A DNA stretch of 64,000 nt from Gordius sp. MW1 (GCA_964036665.1 OZ038533.1:945001-1009000); one strand, 5' to 3'. Numbered from the stretch's first letter, positions 1-11,817 are shown. Numbers and translations: made by a program. The notes: generated from the letters alone by a model not told the origin.

Positions 1-1876
1 ATAAATTTAAAGGCTGGCGTTAGCAGAGGGATAGTTATTATACAATGCATCACTTATTCCCATGCAAATGGGGCTAGTTTCGGGTTAAGAGAATCTTCTA
101 AGGACATATGGTAGAAGTCTAACGATGGTAAGATAGGATGAAGTAGGTGATGATTGCAAATCAAGGAGGACCTTTAACCGTTATGTGTGCATATCCTCTT
201 CAAATTGGGTGTATGGAAAAAGAAAAAAACAGTTCTTAGATTAATTGAAAAGGTTAACAAGGAATACGACAGGCACAAAGAATGATCATTGAGATAGACT
301 TAAAAACCCATGTGGCTCTCGGATATGGACGAAATGATGAGGCTATAGGCATGTAGAACAAGGAAGGTGATAATCTTATTTAAAAGCATAAGACATGGCC
401 ATCGTTAATACTTATCAAAAACATGAAGATTATTGAATTATGTAAGTAAAAAGCATTTTTGTCTGTCTCGAATGTTCAAATAAAAAAATACTAAACAAAA
501 ATACAATTTAGTCCGATTGCCTTAACCTTTGTTAGTTGTCCGCTGAGGACTCCCTTAAAATCATACTGATCTAATTAGAGATGATCACCACTATCTGAGT
601 AGCACATCGAATTGGTTCTCTACAATAACTCAATTGTTCTATCCTAAATCAAATCTATCAATTTAAGTTTGTACTAAGGGAGGGAGACGGGAATTTATGG
701 AAAAGGCAATCAATTCTTTAAGATCATAACACATAATCATCTAACCCGACGAGAGAGTAGCATATATTTAATTAGGGTTGTGCCTCCAGTTAGGGCGCAA
801 GCCATAAACGGAGTGAAAGCGCCTGCTTGACTGGACTTCTCTCTTGAGCTATTGCGAACTATAGGGCTATCTGGCCTTATAGGTCAGAACAATGGTTCTC
901 AAAACTTCACTAGGCCCCTTAGGGAATATTAAAAAATTCGATATCAAGAAACTAATGGATTCAATTTATATTATACTTGCTGTGCCCGGCCAAGCGTTGC
1001 TTTGGCTTAAGTTTTATTTAGCTAAATGAAATTAGTGCGTATTGATAGAAAATATATGAAAGAATTTGGGTTATCTGTATAAGAGTTTATGATGTAAAAA
1101 ATATTTTTTTTTATAATGTGCAAATACATATTATTTAACTTAAAAGGAAAAGGCATATTTTTTAAATAATTAAATAGATTTATAACATTTTAAATGTTTA
1201 TTAGGTAGCGATGTTTAGCGATAATATGCATGATTGGGTGACAAAAGTGTATAAGTTATAAACCACAGGGCAATGATCTGACCAAATTTGGTGGCAATCG
1301 GTCGAGAACTTTAGGAGTTATTAGAGGCCCAAGAAAACGGAGTTACATTTTTATATAAATAGATATGTGAATTTTTGGTAGTTATAATGAAATTCGCCAA
1401 ACAACCTCATTACTGCTGATATACCGACCCGTTTGAAATTGGGCACGAATTTTATAACGTCATGGATTTTATGAACCCACTATTTTTTGTATATATATAA
1501 TAAGACAAACCAAATGCAAATTCTGTTTTAGTCATCAAATCCGACTAAAATTAAATGTTTTTGAAAAAATTGCTGATTAATGCTGTTACTTATTTTACAA
1601 TAATTATTTTATTTTTCTAGTTAGCTGATTTATTTGAAATACAACTTTCTTTAAAATAATAAAATAATTAAATTATTAAAAATATGCTTCTATGATCAAC
1701 CACGTGATAATAATGGCGAAAATTGCATAATTTAAATATTATTTATTTAATTTAAAATAATTTGACCGTATACTGTAACATTTTTATTATACGTTTAAAT
1801 CGCTTCTGTTCAAAAATACAATCGTCCATAATGCCAATGCTTGAGACCGCCAATGGCTTAACCAATCAAAATTAAG
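1..1876. other. No gene recognised; AT-rich with weak repeat relics
   Basis: No open frame of useful length, splice-bounded exon or RNA gene could be supported. The segment around 1250-1345 has the wording of a degenerate transposon 3' region (a phrase resembling 'gaccaaatttggtggcaat' that recurs near 2539). The first kilobase is less AT-rich than what follows and could be a decayed coding relic, but no motif was recognised. Confidence 0.4.
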
Positions 1877-1912
1877 GAGTAGGGTTACGGTTAAGGCTAG
1901 GGTTAGGGAATA
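1877..1912 (+). repeat. Short interstitial telomere-like repeat
   Basis: A run of degenerate TTAGGG-type hexamers (agtagggttacggttaaggc, then tagggttaggg). Similar stretches occur inside repeats near 10840, 19480, 22185 and 62885-62940, so this is more likely a transposon-associated sequence than a chromosome-end relic. Confidence 0.5.
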
Positions 1913-2120
1913 TTATAAGTACACATAGATATAATATAATTATAATAGAATTAACTGTATAATGAGCTATTACTTAAAAATAATACAGTCATTGGCATTG
2001 TGGATGATTGGCATTATAAATGGGATTCGTTTAAATATCTAATTCGAGAAAACTTCAACCTTGTTTGTATGACGTCATTATTGTATATGATGCTATAAAT
2101 GAAACTGGCCGGGATATGTG

Positions 2121-2402
2121 CGATATTTTTAAAACTAAAAGGAATTTTAGGATTCTGAAAAAGCTATTTTACCCCTGGCCGCCCTGGGCATCTTTGGCCA
2201 AATTTTCGCGCTAATCGGGACGGTAGTTTCATAGTTTAGTCCTTTTTTAAAACGAAATGTCCGATATTTTTAAAACTAAAAGGAATTTTAGGATTCTGAA
2301 AAAGCTATTTTACCCCTGGCCACCCTGGGCATCTATGGCTCAATTTTCGCACGAATCGGGCCGGTAGTTTCAGAATTTAGCCCTTACATACATACACACA
2401 CT
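2121..2402. repeat. Tandem duplication, 141-bp unit, transposon 3'-end-like
   Basis: Two copies of a 141-bp unit starting cgatatttttaaaactaaaa at 2121 and 2262. They differ at a few positions (gccgccctggg versus gccaccctggg). The second copy runs into a tacatacatacacaca tail, the usual form of a decayed LINE or Helitron 3' end. No coding content was seen. Confidence 0.7.
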
Positions 2403-2744
2403 TTACTTTATATAGATAGATTGCACATAAAATGAATTCCAGGAAAATTACAGTATGAAAAAATGGATGAGCTTGATAAAGCATGTTACTTCAAAAAAAG
2501 TATTTATACACCATCTAGGATGCTAAGGTAATTATCTAACCAAATTTGGTGGCGGAGCTTGATATTAATAAGCTTTAGCCTTAAATTGCCAAGCGAAATA
2601 ATGCCAATTTGTTAAGGATTAAACCTGTTGACAGCTCTGAAACCTTGCTAGGTATGAACAAGGAAACGCTCTTAAATTATGTGACAGGAAAACGTAGTTA
2701 TGCAATTTATTACCTCACTTTTAATTAAAAATGTCCTGACCTTT

Positions 2745-3030
2745 CTTGTTTACTTTAGGTTTTAATCAAAGATTACAATTCCTGCAAAACTTTTGGCTCC
2801 AAAGAAAAGTCAAAAAATGACCGCTTGCTCACTTTAATTTTCCTGACTATGTCCAGAGGCCATAATTATTAAGTTTTGTAAATTTAAACTCTCATCCCTT
2901 TATAAAGCTTGTCCATTGATTTATAATAGAGGACTACAAAATTGACTTAAAGTAACTGCCCAAGATGAATGATAACCACTGTTTGCTTTTAATTTGTCTG
3001 ACCACGGCGAGAGGCTAAAAGGCTTTATAT
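2745..3030. repeat. Dispersed repeat with GGCCNNNGGCC-type core
   Basis: Two diverged copies of a module with core 'gtctgaccccggccagaggc', at about 2838-2862 and 2994-3021. Relatives are at 15115-15145 and 23249-23281, each in an AT-rich setting. It looks like a conserved end of a dispersed element whose full extent I could not define. Confidence 0.45.
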
Positions 3031-3858
3031 CTTATTTTGATGTTTCACATCCATTCCTACAATCGCTATTGTCACCCTCTTTCTAAACCCTTTTATTAAT
3101 TCCTAATGTTTTACCTATTAATTCCTCTGTCATTTTAACCATTCGCTCATTTTATTTTTTTGTGTCATTTCATCTCCAATTTCTTAATCCCTTAACATAA
3201 ATTTCTGCAGCCCAAAATATTGGGTCGAACTTCCATTTACTCCTTTTATTAGTCCAATCTTATCACTTATAAACAACGAGTATAATTACAAAAAATTGAC
3301 AATGTATATCAAAAACATTCATCGATGTTGACATCATCAACAATATATCGGCAAATTCTAGGTATAAAGTTGCTAGGCCTAGATTAATATTTTCTATAAC
3401 GTTTATATTTTATACACAGAATTTATATTTATATCATAAAAAATGTTATATTTTTTTCAAATACCCCTCCCCAAAGGGAGACGAATCCTGTTAATTCAAA
3501 AGTATCGGCCTTGGAGGTGCGGGGAAAGAGAAGGAAAGGACGACCTCTTGTCACGTGGAAAAGGCAGGTGACAAAATGAGGGTAACTAAAAAGATCAGGA
3601 CATGACCCTTACCCGATCAAGACCTTCAAAAACTTATCAAAACAAACACGATCTCTGTGGGCTCTAATGCATGATAAAAATGAAGATAAGTTTAAATTTG
3701 AATATTATCTTATCTATTAAAGGAAAAGTGAAATCTATAGACCTAATGTTTCATATCAAAAATATTATCTTGTTGATATATTTTACCTCACTTAAGTCAT
3801 TAAAGTCAAATTTATCCAAACAATTAAAATAAAATAAAATTAATAAACACTTCACAAA
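3031..3858. other. No gene recognised upstream of the LINE
   Basis: AT-rich sequence without a supportable exon. It may include the 5' UTR of the retrotransposon that starts its first recognisable reading frame at 3859. Confidence 0.35.
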
Positions 3859-4038
3859 ATGCCTACCACAAATTGCCCGTCTTGCAATAAGACTTTTACA
3901 CTCACTAAAGCTGGCAAATTTACAATCCATGGCCCTCGACATAATCGTTGCCCATTATTAAACTCATTTCCCTCAAGTACATCAACAATCTTTAATAACA
4001 GTTTCTTTAACAGCCACCACAACGCAACCCCTGACTGA
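3859..4038 (+). pseudogene. LINE N-terminal zinc-finger fragment
   Basis: A 59-codon frame opens with ATG at 3859 and reads MPTTNCPSCNKTF, with a C-x2-C pair followed after 14 residues by His and then HNRC. This is a CCHC/CCHH zinc finger as found at the N-terminus of R2-clade proteins, where it contacts target DNA. The frame ends at TGA 4036-4038, far short of the expected protein, so this is a truncated remnant. The finger itself is intact. A Ser/Asn-rich stretch follows it. Confidence 0.6.
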
Positions 4039-4494
4039 GAATCCCCCGAAACAAAATGACTCTTCTTGGGCTAGCCAAATAATAAGATTCCAAAAACCTA
4101 ATACCATCTCTGATTCCCAGAGGTGCTCGAGAATGTTTTAGTACTCTCATAAACCAAATTATTACCTCAATCATACATAACCCGGCTAATCATAAGAATT
4201 GGGAAAGCCTCTTTACCCTCAGTTTTCTGACTCTAGCCATCCCCAACCCTGGTACAAAGCACCTCTCAAAGGACATTAAAGCATTAATTTTGGAATTTGA
4301 TCTCCTTAATCCTTTGAAATCACCCTTAAAGCACAACCATCACCCAGTTGACAACAGAGCTAAAAGGATTGCCAACAAAACCAACAACATGGAAATCCAT
4401 TCAGCTCTTAAAATCCTGGAATCTGATGACTTAATAGCGCCATTACCAATGCCACCTTCGAACTAATCCAGCAAAAACACCCCGAAGGTCATCC

Positions 4495-5471
4495 ATTACC
4501 GCCTAACCTCCTAAACGTCTCAGATATTCCCCTCATGGACTTCACTCTCCAGGAAGTAGCCGAAGCTCCTATGTCTTTCAAAAAGGACTCGGCCGGGGGC
4601 CTCGATGGTATACGACCAATTTACCTTTAGGACCTAATCAAACCTCAATTTAGAGGCTCACATGCTCCTCCAGCCAACTTTATCAACCTTTGTGACATAA
4701 TAAGGAAGGGACATTTTCCCTCCGAAATAGTTCCTCTCCTATTTGGTGGAAAACTCATTGCTTTCAAAAAACCAGATAGTTGGATCCGACACATTGTTGT
4801 TGGATCAGTCCTCTCACGCATGGTTTCCAAAATAATCACCTTTAGAATCCGATCATCTTTAACGGCGTCTCTCCTCTCAAACCAACTTGGTTTTGGCGTG
4901 AAAGGAAGATGCAAGGCTGTTTCCCATATAGCTCGAACATTTCTTGAGTCTTCCTCGCCCTCCTGGTGAAATCGATTTTAAAAAATCTTTTAACATCGTA
5001 AACCGAGCGGCCTTTATTGAACCGTTCATACTACAATTTCCGGAATTCCATCAGTTTCTGTTAAATAGCTATGGGAACCCAACGTATCTACTCTTTGGAG
5101 ACCAAATTATCAAATCCTGCCAATGGATCCAATAAGGAGGTCCCTTGGGCCCGGCCCTCTTTTGTATGGCGATCCAAACCATCATCAATAAACTCTTCTC
5201 TCTAGGAACTTTTTCATGTAATCTATGGTACATCCATGATGGATTCCTGGTCGGCCCAGCTGAAGCAGTCCGGAAAATCCAAGAGATCATTAATTACTAC
5301 GCAGACACAATATCCCTCAGCCTAAATAGTGCGAAATGTGAGATTTACACCAAAGATGTCACAATCGACAAACTCTCCCTACCTTTTCCAGTCATAACAA
5401 GAGATGACTTTCATTACTTAGGCGCTCCCATTGGATGTGTCAAAACAACTGAAACATTCTTGACTCCATAA
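4495..5471 (+). pseudogene. LINE reverse transcriptase domain (broken)
   Basis: Reading across frames gives the RT blocks in order: a 'FPSEIVPLLFGGKLIAFKKP' block at about 4716-4777, a 'VVGSVLSRMVSKI' block near 4798-4836, a 'GGPLGPALF' block at about 5131-5160 (family form QGDPLGP) and the catalytic-loop region 'WYIHDGFLVGP' at about 5226-5260. The usual catalytic Y-x-D-D is changed to Y-I-H-D, so one catalytic aspartate is lost. An in-frame TAA at 5133-5135 splits the finger/palm region, and further stops follow 5468. Target-primed reverse transcription is the family role; this copy cannot do it. Confidence 0.75.
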
Positions 5472-5999
5472 CCCACACCCTAGAGCGTCTCACTCCCCAC
5501 CATGCTTTTTTCTCCTAAAAAACTTCCTCCTAATACCAAAAATTAACTATGCTCTAAGCGCTCCTAATACCCAAAATTAACTATGCTTTACGCGCTTCGC
5601 CCGTATTCCCAAGCGTTAATTTACTCCACGCGATGGAAAAAAAGTTAAATTGCTAATCGAAAGGTGCCTTAACCTAAAATTTAGCCCTCTCCAATGGCTC
5701 CAAGCTACCCTTCCATTTAAGAGTGGTGGTATAGGCATCCGACCCCCCCCCCCCCTTACTTTCACTAGCAGGGTTCATCTCATCCCGTTTATCAACGGAT
5801 GAGTTAATCAAACAAATTACTCACACCCAAGACCCGCATGTTGACAGCGCCCTTCAGGCGTGGGAAGACCTCAAACTTGATTCCGAAACTCACCCAACCG
5901 GAACCACTCAAAAGGAATGGGATTTACCACTGATAGCACGTTCCGTAGCTTACATCTCTTCAAAGCTTTCTTTAGGGAAACCTCCACTTCAATTAGGCA

Positions 6000-6487
6000 T
6001 CCTCCGGGGGTTACGAATGGCTCGAGGCCCTACCAAGCCAAAGCCTAGGGTTAGACTTGTCGGGGGAGGAACTTCGAATAGCTGCAGGCATACGCCTCGG
6101 CTGCGACATTGTGTCTCCCTTCAACTGCGACTGACGCTAGCAAAAGGCCATTATCCTCTACACTGCCAATACAGCAAGTGGTGGCATCCCCGTCATGCCA
6201 CAATAAATAATCGGACAATTTTTGAAGAAAGCCGGTTTCCTAATTCAATAAAACACACTGGCCTTAGCTCCACAGACGGTAAAAGACCCGACGCTGTAAC
6301 AATCATCCCGTGGGCTCGTGGCCTAACTTGTTGGGACTTCACTGCAGTGGATATATTTGCCAAATCTAACATCTCTCCCGACCTTATCTCTTCTAATGAG
6401 AGAAAGAAAGTGGAAAAATACAAATACCTCAGCAATATTATTTGTGTACCAGTAGTGGCCACTGTAGTGACCTTATTAGTTATTTAG
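6000..6487 (+). pseudogene. LINE C-terminal endonuclease region (broken)
   Basis: From about 6010, one frame reads a 'WLEALPSQSLGLDLSGEELR' block and then 'AAGIRLGCDIVSPFNCD'. After a frame change, 'GLSSTDGKRPDAVTIIPWAR' and 'CWDFTAVD' follow. The KRPD...WDFT wording is the conserved PD-(D/E)xK-type endonuclease signature that follows the cysteine knuckle in this LINE group. The last 156-codon frame (6017-6487) is open, but it lacks the rest of the protein, so this is a remnant. Confidence 0.7.
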
Positions 6488-6914
6488 TTAGCTTCGTTAT
6501 TTGTAACATAATTACCTATTTTAAAATATATGAATTTATCGTCTGCGTTTGATTTTATCGTCTGCTTATAATTTTTTTTAAGACATTTTTTATTAAATTT
6601 TTTTAAGAGGCAAATGAAACTATAAAAAACTATAAAAATCATATGCGCGGTAAACATTCGAAAATTGATAATTACTCGCAGGAATTGAAATAAAAATCGT
6701 TTGTTTGGTTTGCCACTTCACTACAGCCACGACCCTCGGTAATTTAGGTCCCGCGCCGATTCCTCAAACAAATATCAAAATATATTACGTACATTACACA
6801 CGATCCCAAAGGATTCTTTTACATCAAGCAGAAAATCACCATGGAAATTGTAAAATCTATTACAATCTCAATCCATGGCTCGATGCCAGTTCATTAATTT
6901 AATATATTTTAGCA

Positions 6915-7110
6915 TCCTTATATATATAAATGAAACTATGTATGTGTGTATGCCGCCACTAATTTTGGAAAACTATTAGACCGATTTGGCTCAAATTTTC
7001 ACAGTTTTGTCCTGACACTCCGGAGCATGTTTTAAGATTTGTTCGAGATCGGTCCAGTAGTTTTCGAGTTTGTTTTATACGTTTTGACGTTTAATAAAAT
7101 GTCAATCAAA
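6915..7110 (+). repeat. Dispersed transposon fragment
   Basis: The segment starts with tgaaactatgtatgtgtgta and contains 'gaccgatttggctcaaattt', 'actccggagca' and 'gatcggtccagtag'. This wording is common to old dispersed elements in many invertebrates (LINE/Helitron tails). It is unrelated to the preceding LINE coding region. The exact class was not determined. Confidence 0.45.
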
Positions 7111-7604
7111 CGCAACCTCATGACGTACTGCGTATCTATCGTTTGTAGTGTGATAAATGTAGGCATGTGCTGCGGAAAATGGAAATTTTTTACGATTTAA
7201 AACTTTAAATCAAAGTCATTTTTTTCTTATTTTTCACGTCAATTATTATTATTATTATAGGACGGTTGTGCCCCCCCCCCCTCCTGCGTGGCTAAATAAA
7301 TTAAAAAATCTAATTTTGTCATTTTTGGCGGGTTAAATAAATGAAAATACTTTTAACAAAGTGCCAATAAATGTTGATATATCTCAGTTCTTCAGACATT
7401 ATTAAGTTCAGAATTAAAATTTTTATTCTGAAACAAATAATTATAATTATGATATTGTTTCTTAATCACAAAAAATTAAAAAAAATTGCTTAGGGGGCCA
7501 AAGATTTTTCTCTTGAGGGGGGGCATGGGGCCAAGTTTTTTCTCTTGGGTGGGCCTGGGCCTTGGACCCTCTTTAACTATTTGTTCAAAAAATTTTGCCT
7601 AATA
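7111..7604. other. No gene; low-complexity and repeat fragments
   Basis: AT-rich, with a poly(C) tract at 7271-7282 and paired G-rich 'ttctcttgggggggg'-like stretches at 7506-7560. Nothing codes. Confidence 0.4.
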
Positions 7605-7611
7605 AACACTT

Positions 7612-7860
7612 ATTAATTGCTATGCAATTTATGCGCTCGTTTTTTGTTGTCCGTCCGTCCGTCCGTCCGTTACCCTCCTATCTATTTGCATTGGGTATAT
7701 TAGGTTATCGATTTTTTAAATTAATGCATGAGAAAGAGGTGCCCCACCCCTCATCTCTATCTCCCTCGCTGTGTTATTTTTTAAATTAATGCATAAGAGG
7801 TGCCCCACCCCTCATCTTTATCTCCCTCGGTGTGTTATATATAAGATTTGTAAAATTATC
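7612..7860 (+). repeat. Dispersed repeat with GTCCGTCC tetramers and internal duplication
   Basis: Begins at the hairpin 'aattgctatgcaattt', continues 'atgcgctcgttttttg', a (GTCC)n tract, 'gcattgggtatattaggtta', then two copies of a ~60-bp unit ending 'tctccctcg(c/g)tgtgtta'. A second copy of the whole block lies at 18936-19187. The hairpin AATTGC-TAT-GCAATT recurs at many element junctions in the window (for example 9660, 19220, 20880, 32975). Confidence 0.75.
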
Positions 7861-7969
7861 TATTAATTGCTATGCAATTTATGGGCTCACTTTCCAATTT
7901 GTTTTGTCACGCTGTTCGGTCACGCTGTTCGGTCACGCACCGAATGACTTCGGCTTGTTTACTGCTAAA

Positions 7970-9571
7970 ACCAATATTGATTATACGTTAAACCCCTACC
8001 CCTCCCTATCTTACCCTTCCACCGCTGAGTTGGTATTATTAGGGGGCGGGAGTGGAGGAGATCATCCCTCAACCCCTTTTTATTATTATTGATTTTTATA
8101 TGCTTTTGGCAAATTAACGGAGGGAAAGGGGGGATAGTGTGCGCGTTTAGTTTTAACGGAGGGAAAGGGGGGGAAGGAGGTAGTTACTCTTCTATTCCCC
8201 CTCACTTCAGGCAAATACACTTAGAGCGCCAAGTCAGCTGTTTATATATCGTAAAAATATGTTTATCAAAAATGAAATTTTTTATTTTTAAATCTTTTAA
8301 ATTAGAAAATTAATCTTTAATTTAATTAACTGCGAATTAGGGCATACTAATTTAAAGGTTTCCTTTACTTACAATAACGTTCCACTAGATTTTGTTTTGG
8401 TTCAAACAGTTTAACTTAAAAATGAAATGGTTGCATTTTTTCTAGCTTTATATTTTAATGTATTCAATCTTCTCGGAACTTTTGGTAATAATCCAGCCTC
8501 CTTATGCTGACCCCACTTCTTATGTATATACCTTATCTAATCTCTGTTATTTAACGCCTCTTTTATCATTTAATAAACATTAATCTCTCCTTCAATAATT
8601 TAATCTTTCATTTAATAAACATTAATCTCTCCTTTTTAAATACATTTTTAATATATTCCAAATGTCTTTGTATAATGTTATGTTTTCCATATGAACCTAT
8701 TATAAATGACGTCTAACTCTATAATTCAGTACACTTTTAAAAAACATTTTATCGTAAAAATATGTTTATCAAAAATGAAATTTAATTGATCAGACAGGGA
8801 CATGGACGTAGCCAGGTTTTGGTTTGGGGGGGAGGCGAAACGTTTAAAATTTCAATCAGGGGGGGGGCCAAACCTACAATTTTTAATTTTTACGGGTTTT
8901 TTCATTGAAAAATTTTATTTTCGTCATTTAGGGGGGTTTTCTTATTTGAACTAAAGGTCGACCAAGCAAAACCCAGGCAAAACTAGTCCCCCCCCCCCCA
9001 CTAAATGACAAAAAATTTCAATAAAGCTTCCTCCAAGAGTTACATTTTAGCCCCTTCACCCTCCTAACCTAAAATGTTTAACCTAATTTCATTAATTAAA
9101 AAATAAAAAATAAAGATGATATTTATATACTTTATCCAGCCGATATTTATACACTTAACTCATTTATATTTTCCCGCTTCGTCAAATTGTAAATCACAAT
9201 AAAATTTTACGTTTTTTTGGCTAACATTGATACCTACCTATGCCCGTCAGTCCAATTCTTTTGCATTTAATACCCCCCCCCCCCCCATAGGCATTCTCGC
9301 CCCTTCTCACCTTTCTCGCCCATAAATTGCATAGCAAATAAGCTACATTTATACGTAGAATAGATGAGTCGTCCCCTCTTCCCTTCCCCCCCCCCCTTCC
9401 CTTCTCCCCCTTCTCCGGGGGTCTGGGGGCGGAGCCCCCAGGAGATGGGGGTTTGGGGGCAGAGCCCCCAACGGGGGACTGGGGGCGGAGCCCCCAGCAG
9501 GGGGTTTGGGGGCGAAGCCCCCAAGGGGGTCTGGGGGCGAAGCCCCCAATTACGCCCGAAGGGCGTATTTT
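7970..9571 (+). mobile_element. Hairpin-ended composite repeat, copy 1
   Basis: Closely matches 35032-36331. Shared parts are 'gttaaacccctacccctcc', the block 'ggcgggagtggaggagatca', G-rich 'aacggagggaaaggggg' units, 'acatggacgtagccaggttt' and the 'attctcgccccttctcacct' module. A tandem GC-rich hairpin array (9412-9549) follows, with a terminal hairpin TACGCCC-GAA-GGGCGTA at 9550-9566. This copy carries a different 8237-8700 segment, with an internal duplicate of 'cgtaaaaatatgtttatca' (8249 and 8753). No protein of its own is evident. The class is unresolved; a non-autonomous rolling-circle (Helitron-like) origin is my inference from the hairpin ends. Confidence 0.65.
9412..9549. repeat. Tandem array of five GC-rich hairpins
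   Basis: Five units of ~27-30 bp, each containing a near-perfect hairpin TGGGGGC-(GGA/AGA/GAA)-GCCCCCA, separated by gggggtctg/gggggtttg/gggggact-type spacers with runs of five G. The open frames that run through it in several phases are artefacts of the periodicity. The copy at 36097 has eight units. Confidence 0.85.
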
Positions 9572-11097
9572 TTATATAATAAACATAGATAAAAGTTGTT
9601 TACTTTAATGCTATGCAATTTAACTAGTTATATAATAAACATAAATAAAAGTTGTTTACTTTTTAATTGCTATGCAATTTAATTAGTTTTGGGGTTAGAA
9701 TCCCGGAGTTTTTTTGACTCTTATGATTGTTCTTGTTACTATCATTGATAATAAGAATTTTTGGCCGTCCGCTGGCTGCTGACCAATGAAAAAAATGACC
9801 ATTGGCCAAAATGTGAATCGAAATTATTTTTTTCGTTTTTTTTGACTATTATGATTGTTCCTGTTTCTACCATTGCTATTATGACTTTTTGGCCGACCGC
9901 TGGCTGCTGACCAATGTTATATAATAAACATAAATAAAAGTTGTTTACTTTTAATTGCTATGCAATTTAACTAGTTTTTAGGTTAAAATCCCGGAGTTTT
10001 TTTGACTCTTATGATTGTTCTTGTTACTATCATTGATAATAAGACTTTTTGGCCGTCCGTTGGCTGCTGACCAATGAAAAAAATGACCATTGGCCAAAAT
10101 GTGAATCCGAGTTTATTTTTTCGTTTTTTTTGACTATTATGATTGTTCCTGTTACTACCATTGCTATTATGACTTTTTGGCCGTCCGCTGGCTCCTGACC
10201 GATGGAAAAAATGACCAATGGCCAAAATGTGAAACGAAATTATTTTTTTCGTTTTTTTTGACTATTATGATTGTTCCTGTTCCAACCATTGCTATTATGA
10301 CTTTTTGGCCGTCCGCTGGCTGCTGACCAATGGAATAAAATGACCATTGGCCAAAATGTGATTCGAAAACTTTTTTTTCGTTTTTTTTGACTATTATGAA
10401 TTTATATCCACTTTTACCGTGTCCTGGCTGCTGACCAATGGAAAAAAATGACCATTGGCCAAAATGTGATTCGAAAATTTTTTTTCGTTTTTTTTACTCT
10501 TATGAATTTATATCCACTTTTACCGTGTGCTGGCTGCTGACCAATGGAAAAAAATGACCATTGGCCAAAGTGAGCATCAAAATTTTTTTTTTCGTTTTTT
10601 TGGCTATCATTGACTTATAGAGTATCTGTTGGTACTGACCAATAGAGAAAAGGTGACCATTGGCCAAATTTTTAATTTTTTTTAAATTAAAAATTGTTCA
10701 AATTCAACAAAAAATTTCTCCCAACAATTCTGCAAATTCTTAACATTGTGTTGTTTTATAATATAATGTTTGTTAGACCCATAATCACTAAAGGCCATAA
10801 AAACTAATGTAATACGCAACTAGATGCAAACACTAAATCTAACCCTAACCCTTGCCTATATTACATTTTGCCTATATTACATTTTGCCTATAATGGAAAA
10901 TTTGTATAAATAATTAATTAATCATTAGGCATTTAATACCCCCCTATAGGCATTCTCGCCCCTTCCCACCTTTCTCGCCCATAAATTGCATAGCAAATAT
11001 GATACATTTATACGAAGTACAGATGAGTCGTCCCCCCTTCCCTTCCCCTCTTCCCTTCCCTTCTCCCCCTTCCCACGAGGGCCGAAGGCCCGAGTTT
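9572..11097 (-). mobile_element. Minisatellite-bearing element A (hairpin-ended)
   Basis: Matches 20918-22437 in the same orientation, and 19252-20700 inverted. Order on the + strand: two copies of a ~60-bp motif ending in hairpin AATTGC-TAT-GCAATT plus TAACTAG; a ~120-bp-unit minisatellite (about 9690-10670); a unique tail with telomere-like 'ctaaccctaaccc' at about 10841; the 'attctcgccccttcccacct' module; and a terminal hairpin CGAGGGCC-GAA-GGCCCGAG ending at 11097. The CTAG after a hairpin resembles a Helitron 3' terminus, and minisatellite cores are known in Helitron/Helentron-derived non-autonomous elements. No transposase is present. Confidence 0.65.
9690..10670 (-). repeat. ~120-bp minisatellite array (copy A)
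   Basis: About eight units. Each has the core (minus-strand reading) 'ttggccaatggtcatttttt', 'attggtcagcagcc', 'ggacggccaaaaagt', 'ataatagcaatggtagtaac' and an A-rich spacer. Units nearest the tail lose the 'ggacggccaaaaagt' part. A 60-bp hairpin motif interrupts one unit at 9913-9973. Confidence 0.85.
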
Positions 11098-11270
11098 AAT
11101 TATATTTGATATATTCTTAATCTATTCAAATTTATCTACAAGATGATATATATTCTGCTAATTCACCCGGGTAAATGGCAAAACAACGTTTGCCGGGTTC
11201 ATCTAGTAACATATATAATTATTTGGAAATAAACTTCTATTGGATGTTTAAAATAAAATTATTTTGTTAG
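11098..11270. other. AT-rich spacer between repeats
   Basis: No coding or RNA feature seen. The segment includes 'aacaacgtttgccgggttca', a phrase typical of repeat ends. Confidence 0.4.
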
Positions 11271-11816
11271 TGTCGTGTACCCATACACGAAGAATGAAAT
11301 TAGCGTATCCAGAGATACGATGATGAAGATGTCTTCCCACACACCCCCCCCCCCTCACCTCATCTTATTCAAAAATTAAAGTTAAGAGTTCAACACGCGG
11401 TACAATCTTTTGATCTTACACGTTGTACACTCATAGCGTAGACCATTATTCTTTTACATTTAATTTCTAGTACGCGTATACCCCCCCCCCCCCCCGACGC
11501 GCTGATACGTATTTGTTATTTTTCTTACGCGTGAGTGATTTTCGATATACGCATCTTATCGTATGCGATTTTGACATTGCGAACTTTTTAATTATTATAT
11601 ATTTTCTTGGTTGTGATTATATTAATGCCATGTAATAAAGACAGTTGAGAAATATTTCTGCGTACGCGCGTGAGCCTGTTCGCGGCCCGGCCATCCCCCA
11701 ATAATTTATCGTTTTACGGCCCAATTTTCCTTTAAGTTCCCCCAATTAATTCCTAAGAATTCTTCCCTCCTGAACCTTTCTTATTTAAATCGTATTCCTT
11801 TACGCACGAATACGAT
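11271..11816 (+). mobile_element. LTR of a retrotransposon (left copy, + orientation)
   Basis: Starts TGTCGTGTACCCATACACGA at 11271 and ends near 'gaatacgata' at ~11816. It is immediately followed by 'tttggtgtcagaagttct' (11818-11835), the wording of a tRNA primer-binding site downstream of a 5' LTR in many Gypsy-type elements. It contains two poly(C) tracts. A full inverted copy lies at 14148-14692 and a 5'-truncated direct copy at 13318-13530, which fixes the 11271 boundary. Confidence 0.75.
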
Positions 11817-11817
11817 A

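Larger units (their letters stand above)
3859..6487 (+). mobile_element. Degenerate R2-like non-LTR retrotransposon (LINE)
   Basis: Three recognisable parts lie in the order expected of R2-type elements: an N-terminal zinc finger (3859-4038), a reverse transcriptase domain (about 4500-5470) and a C-terminal cysteine-knuckle/restriction-like endonuclease domain (about 6000-6487). All are on the + strand in shifting frames. At least ten stops and frameshifts interrupt them, so the copy is dead. The 3' boundary is not sharp: AT-rich sequence follows 6487 and no clear poly(A) or target duplication was found. The family call rests on motif wording, not on an alignment. Confidence 0.8.

Noticed and set aside
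781..1010. Possible rRNA or tRNA fragment because of higher GC
   Set aside because: No cloverleaf, B box or rRNA signature could be matched by eye.
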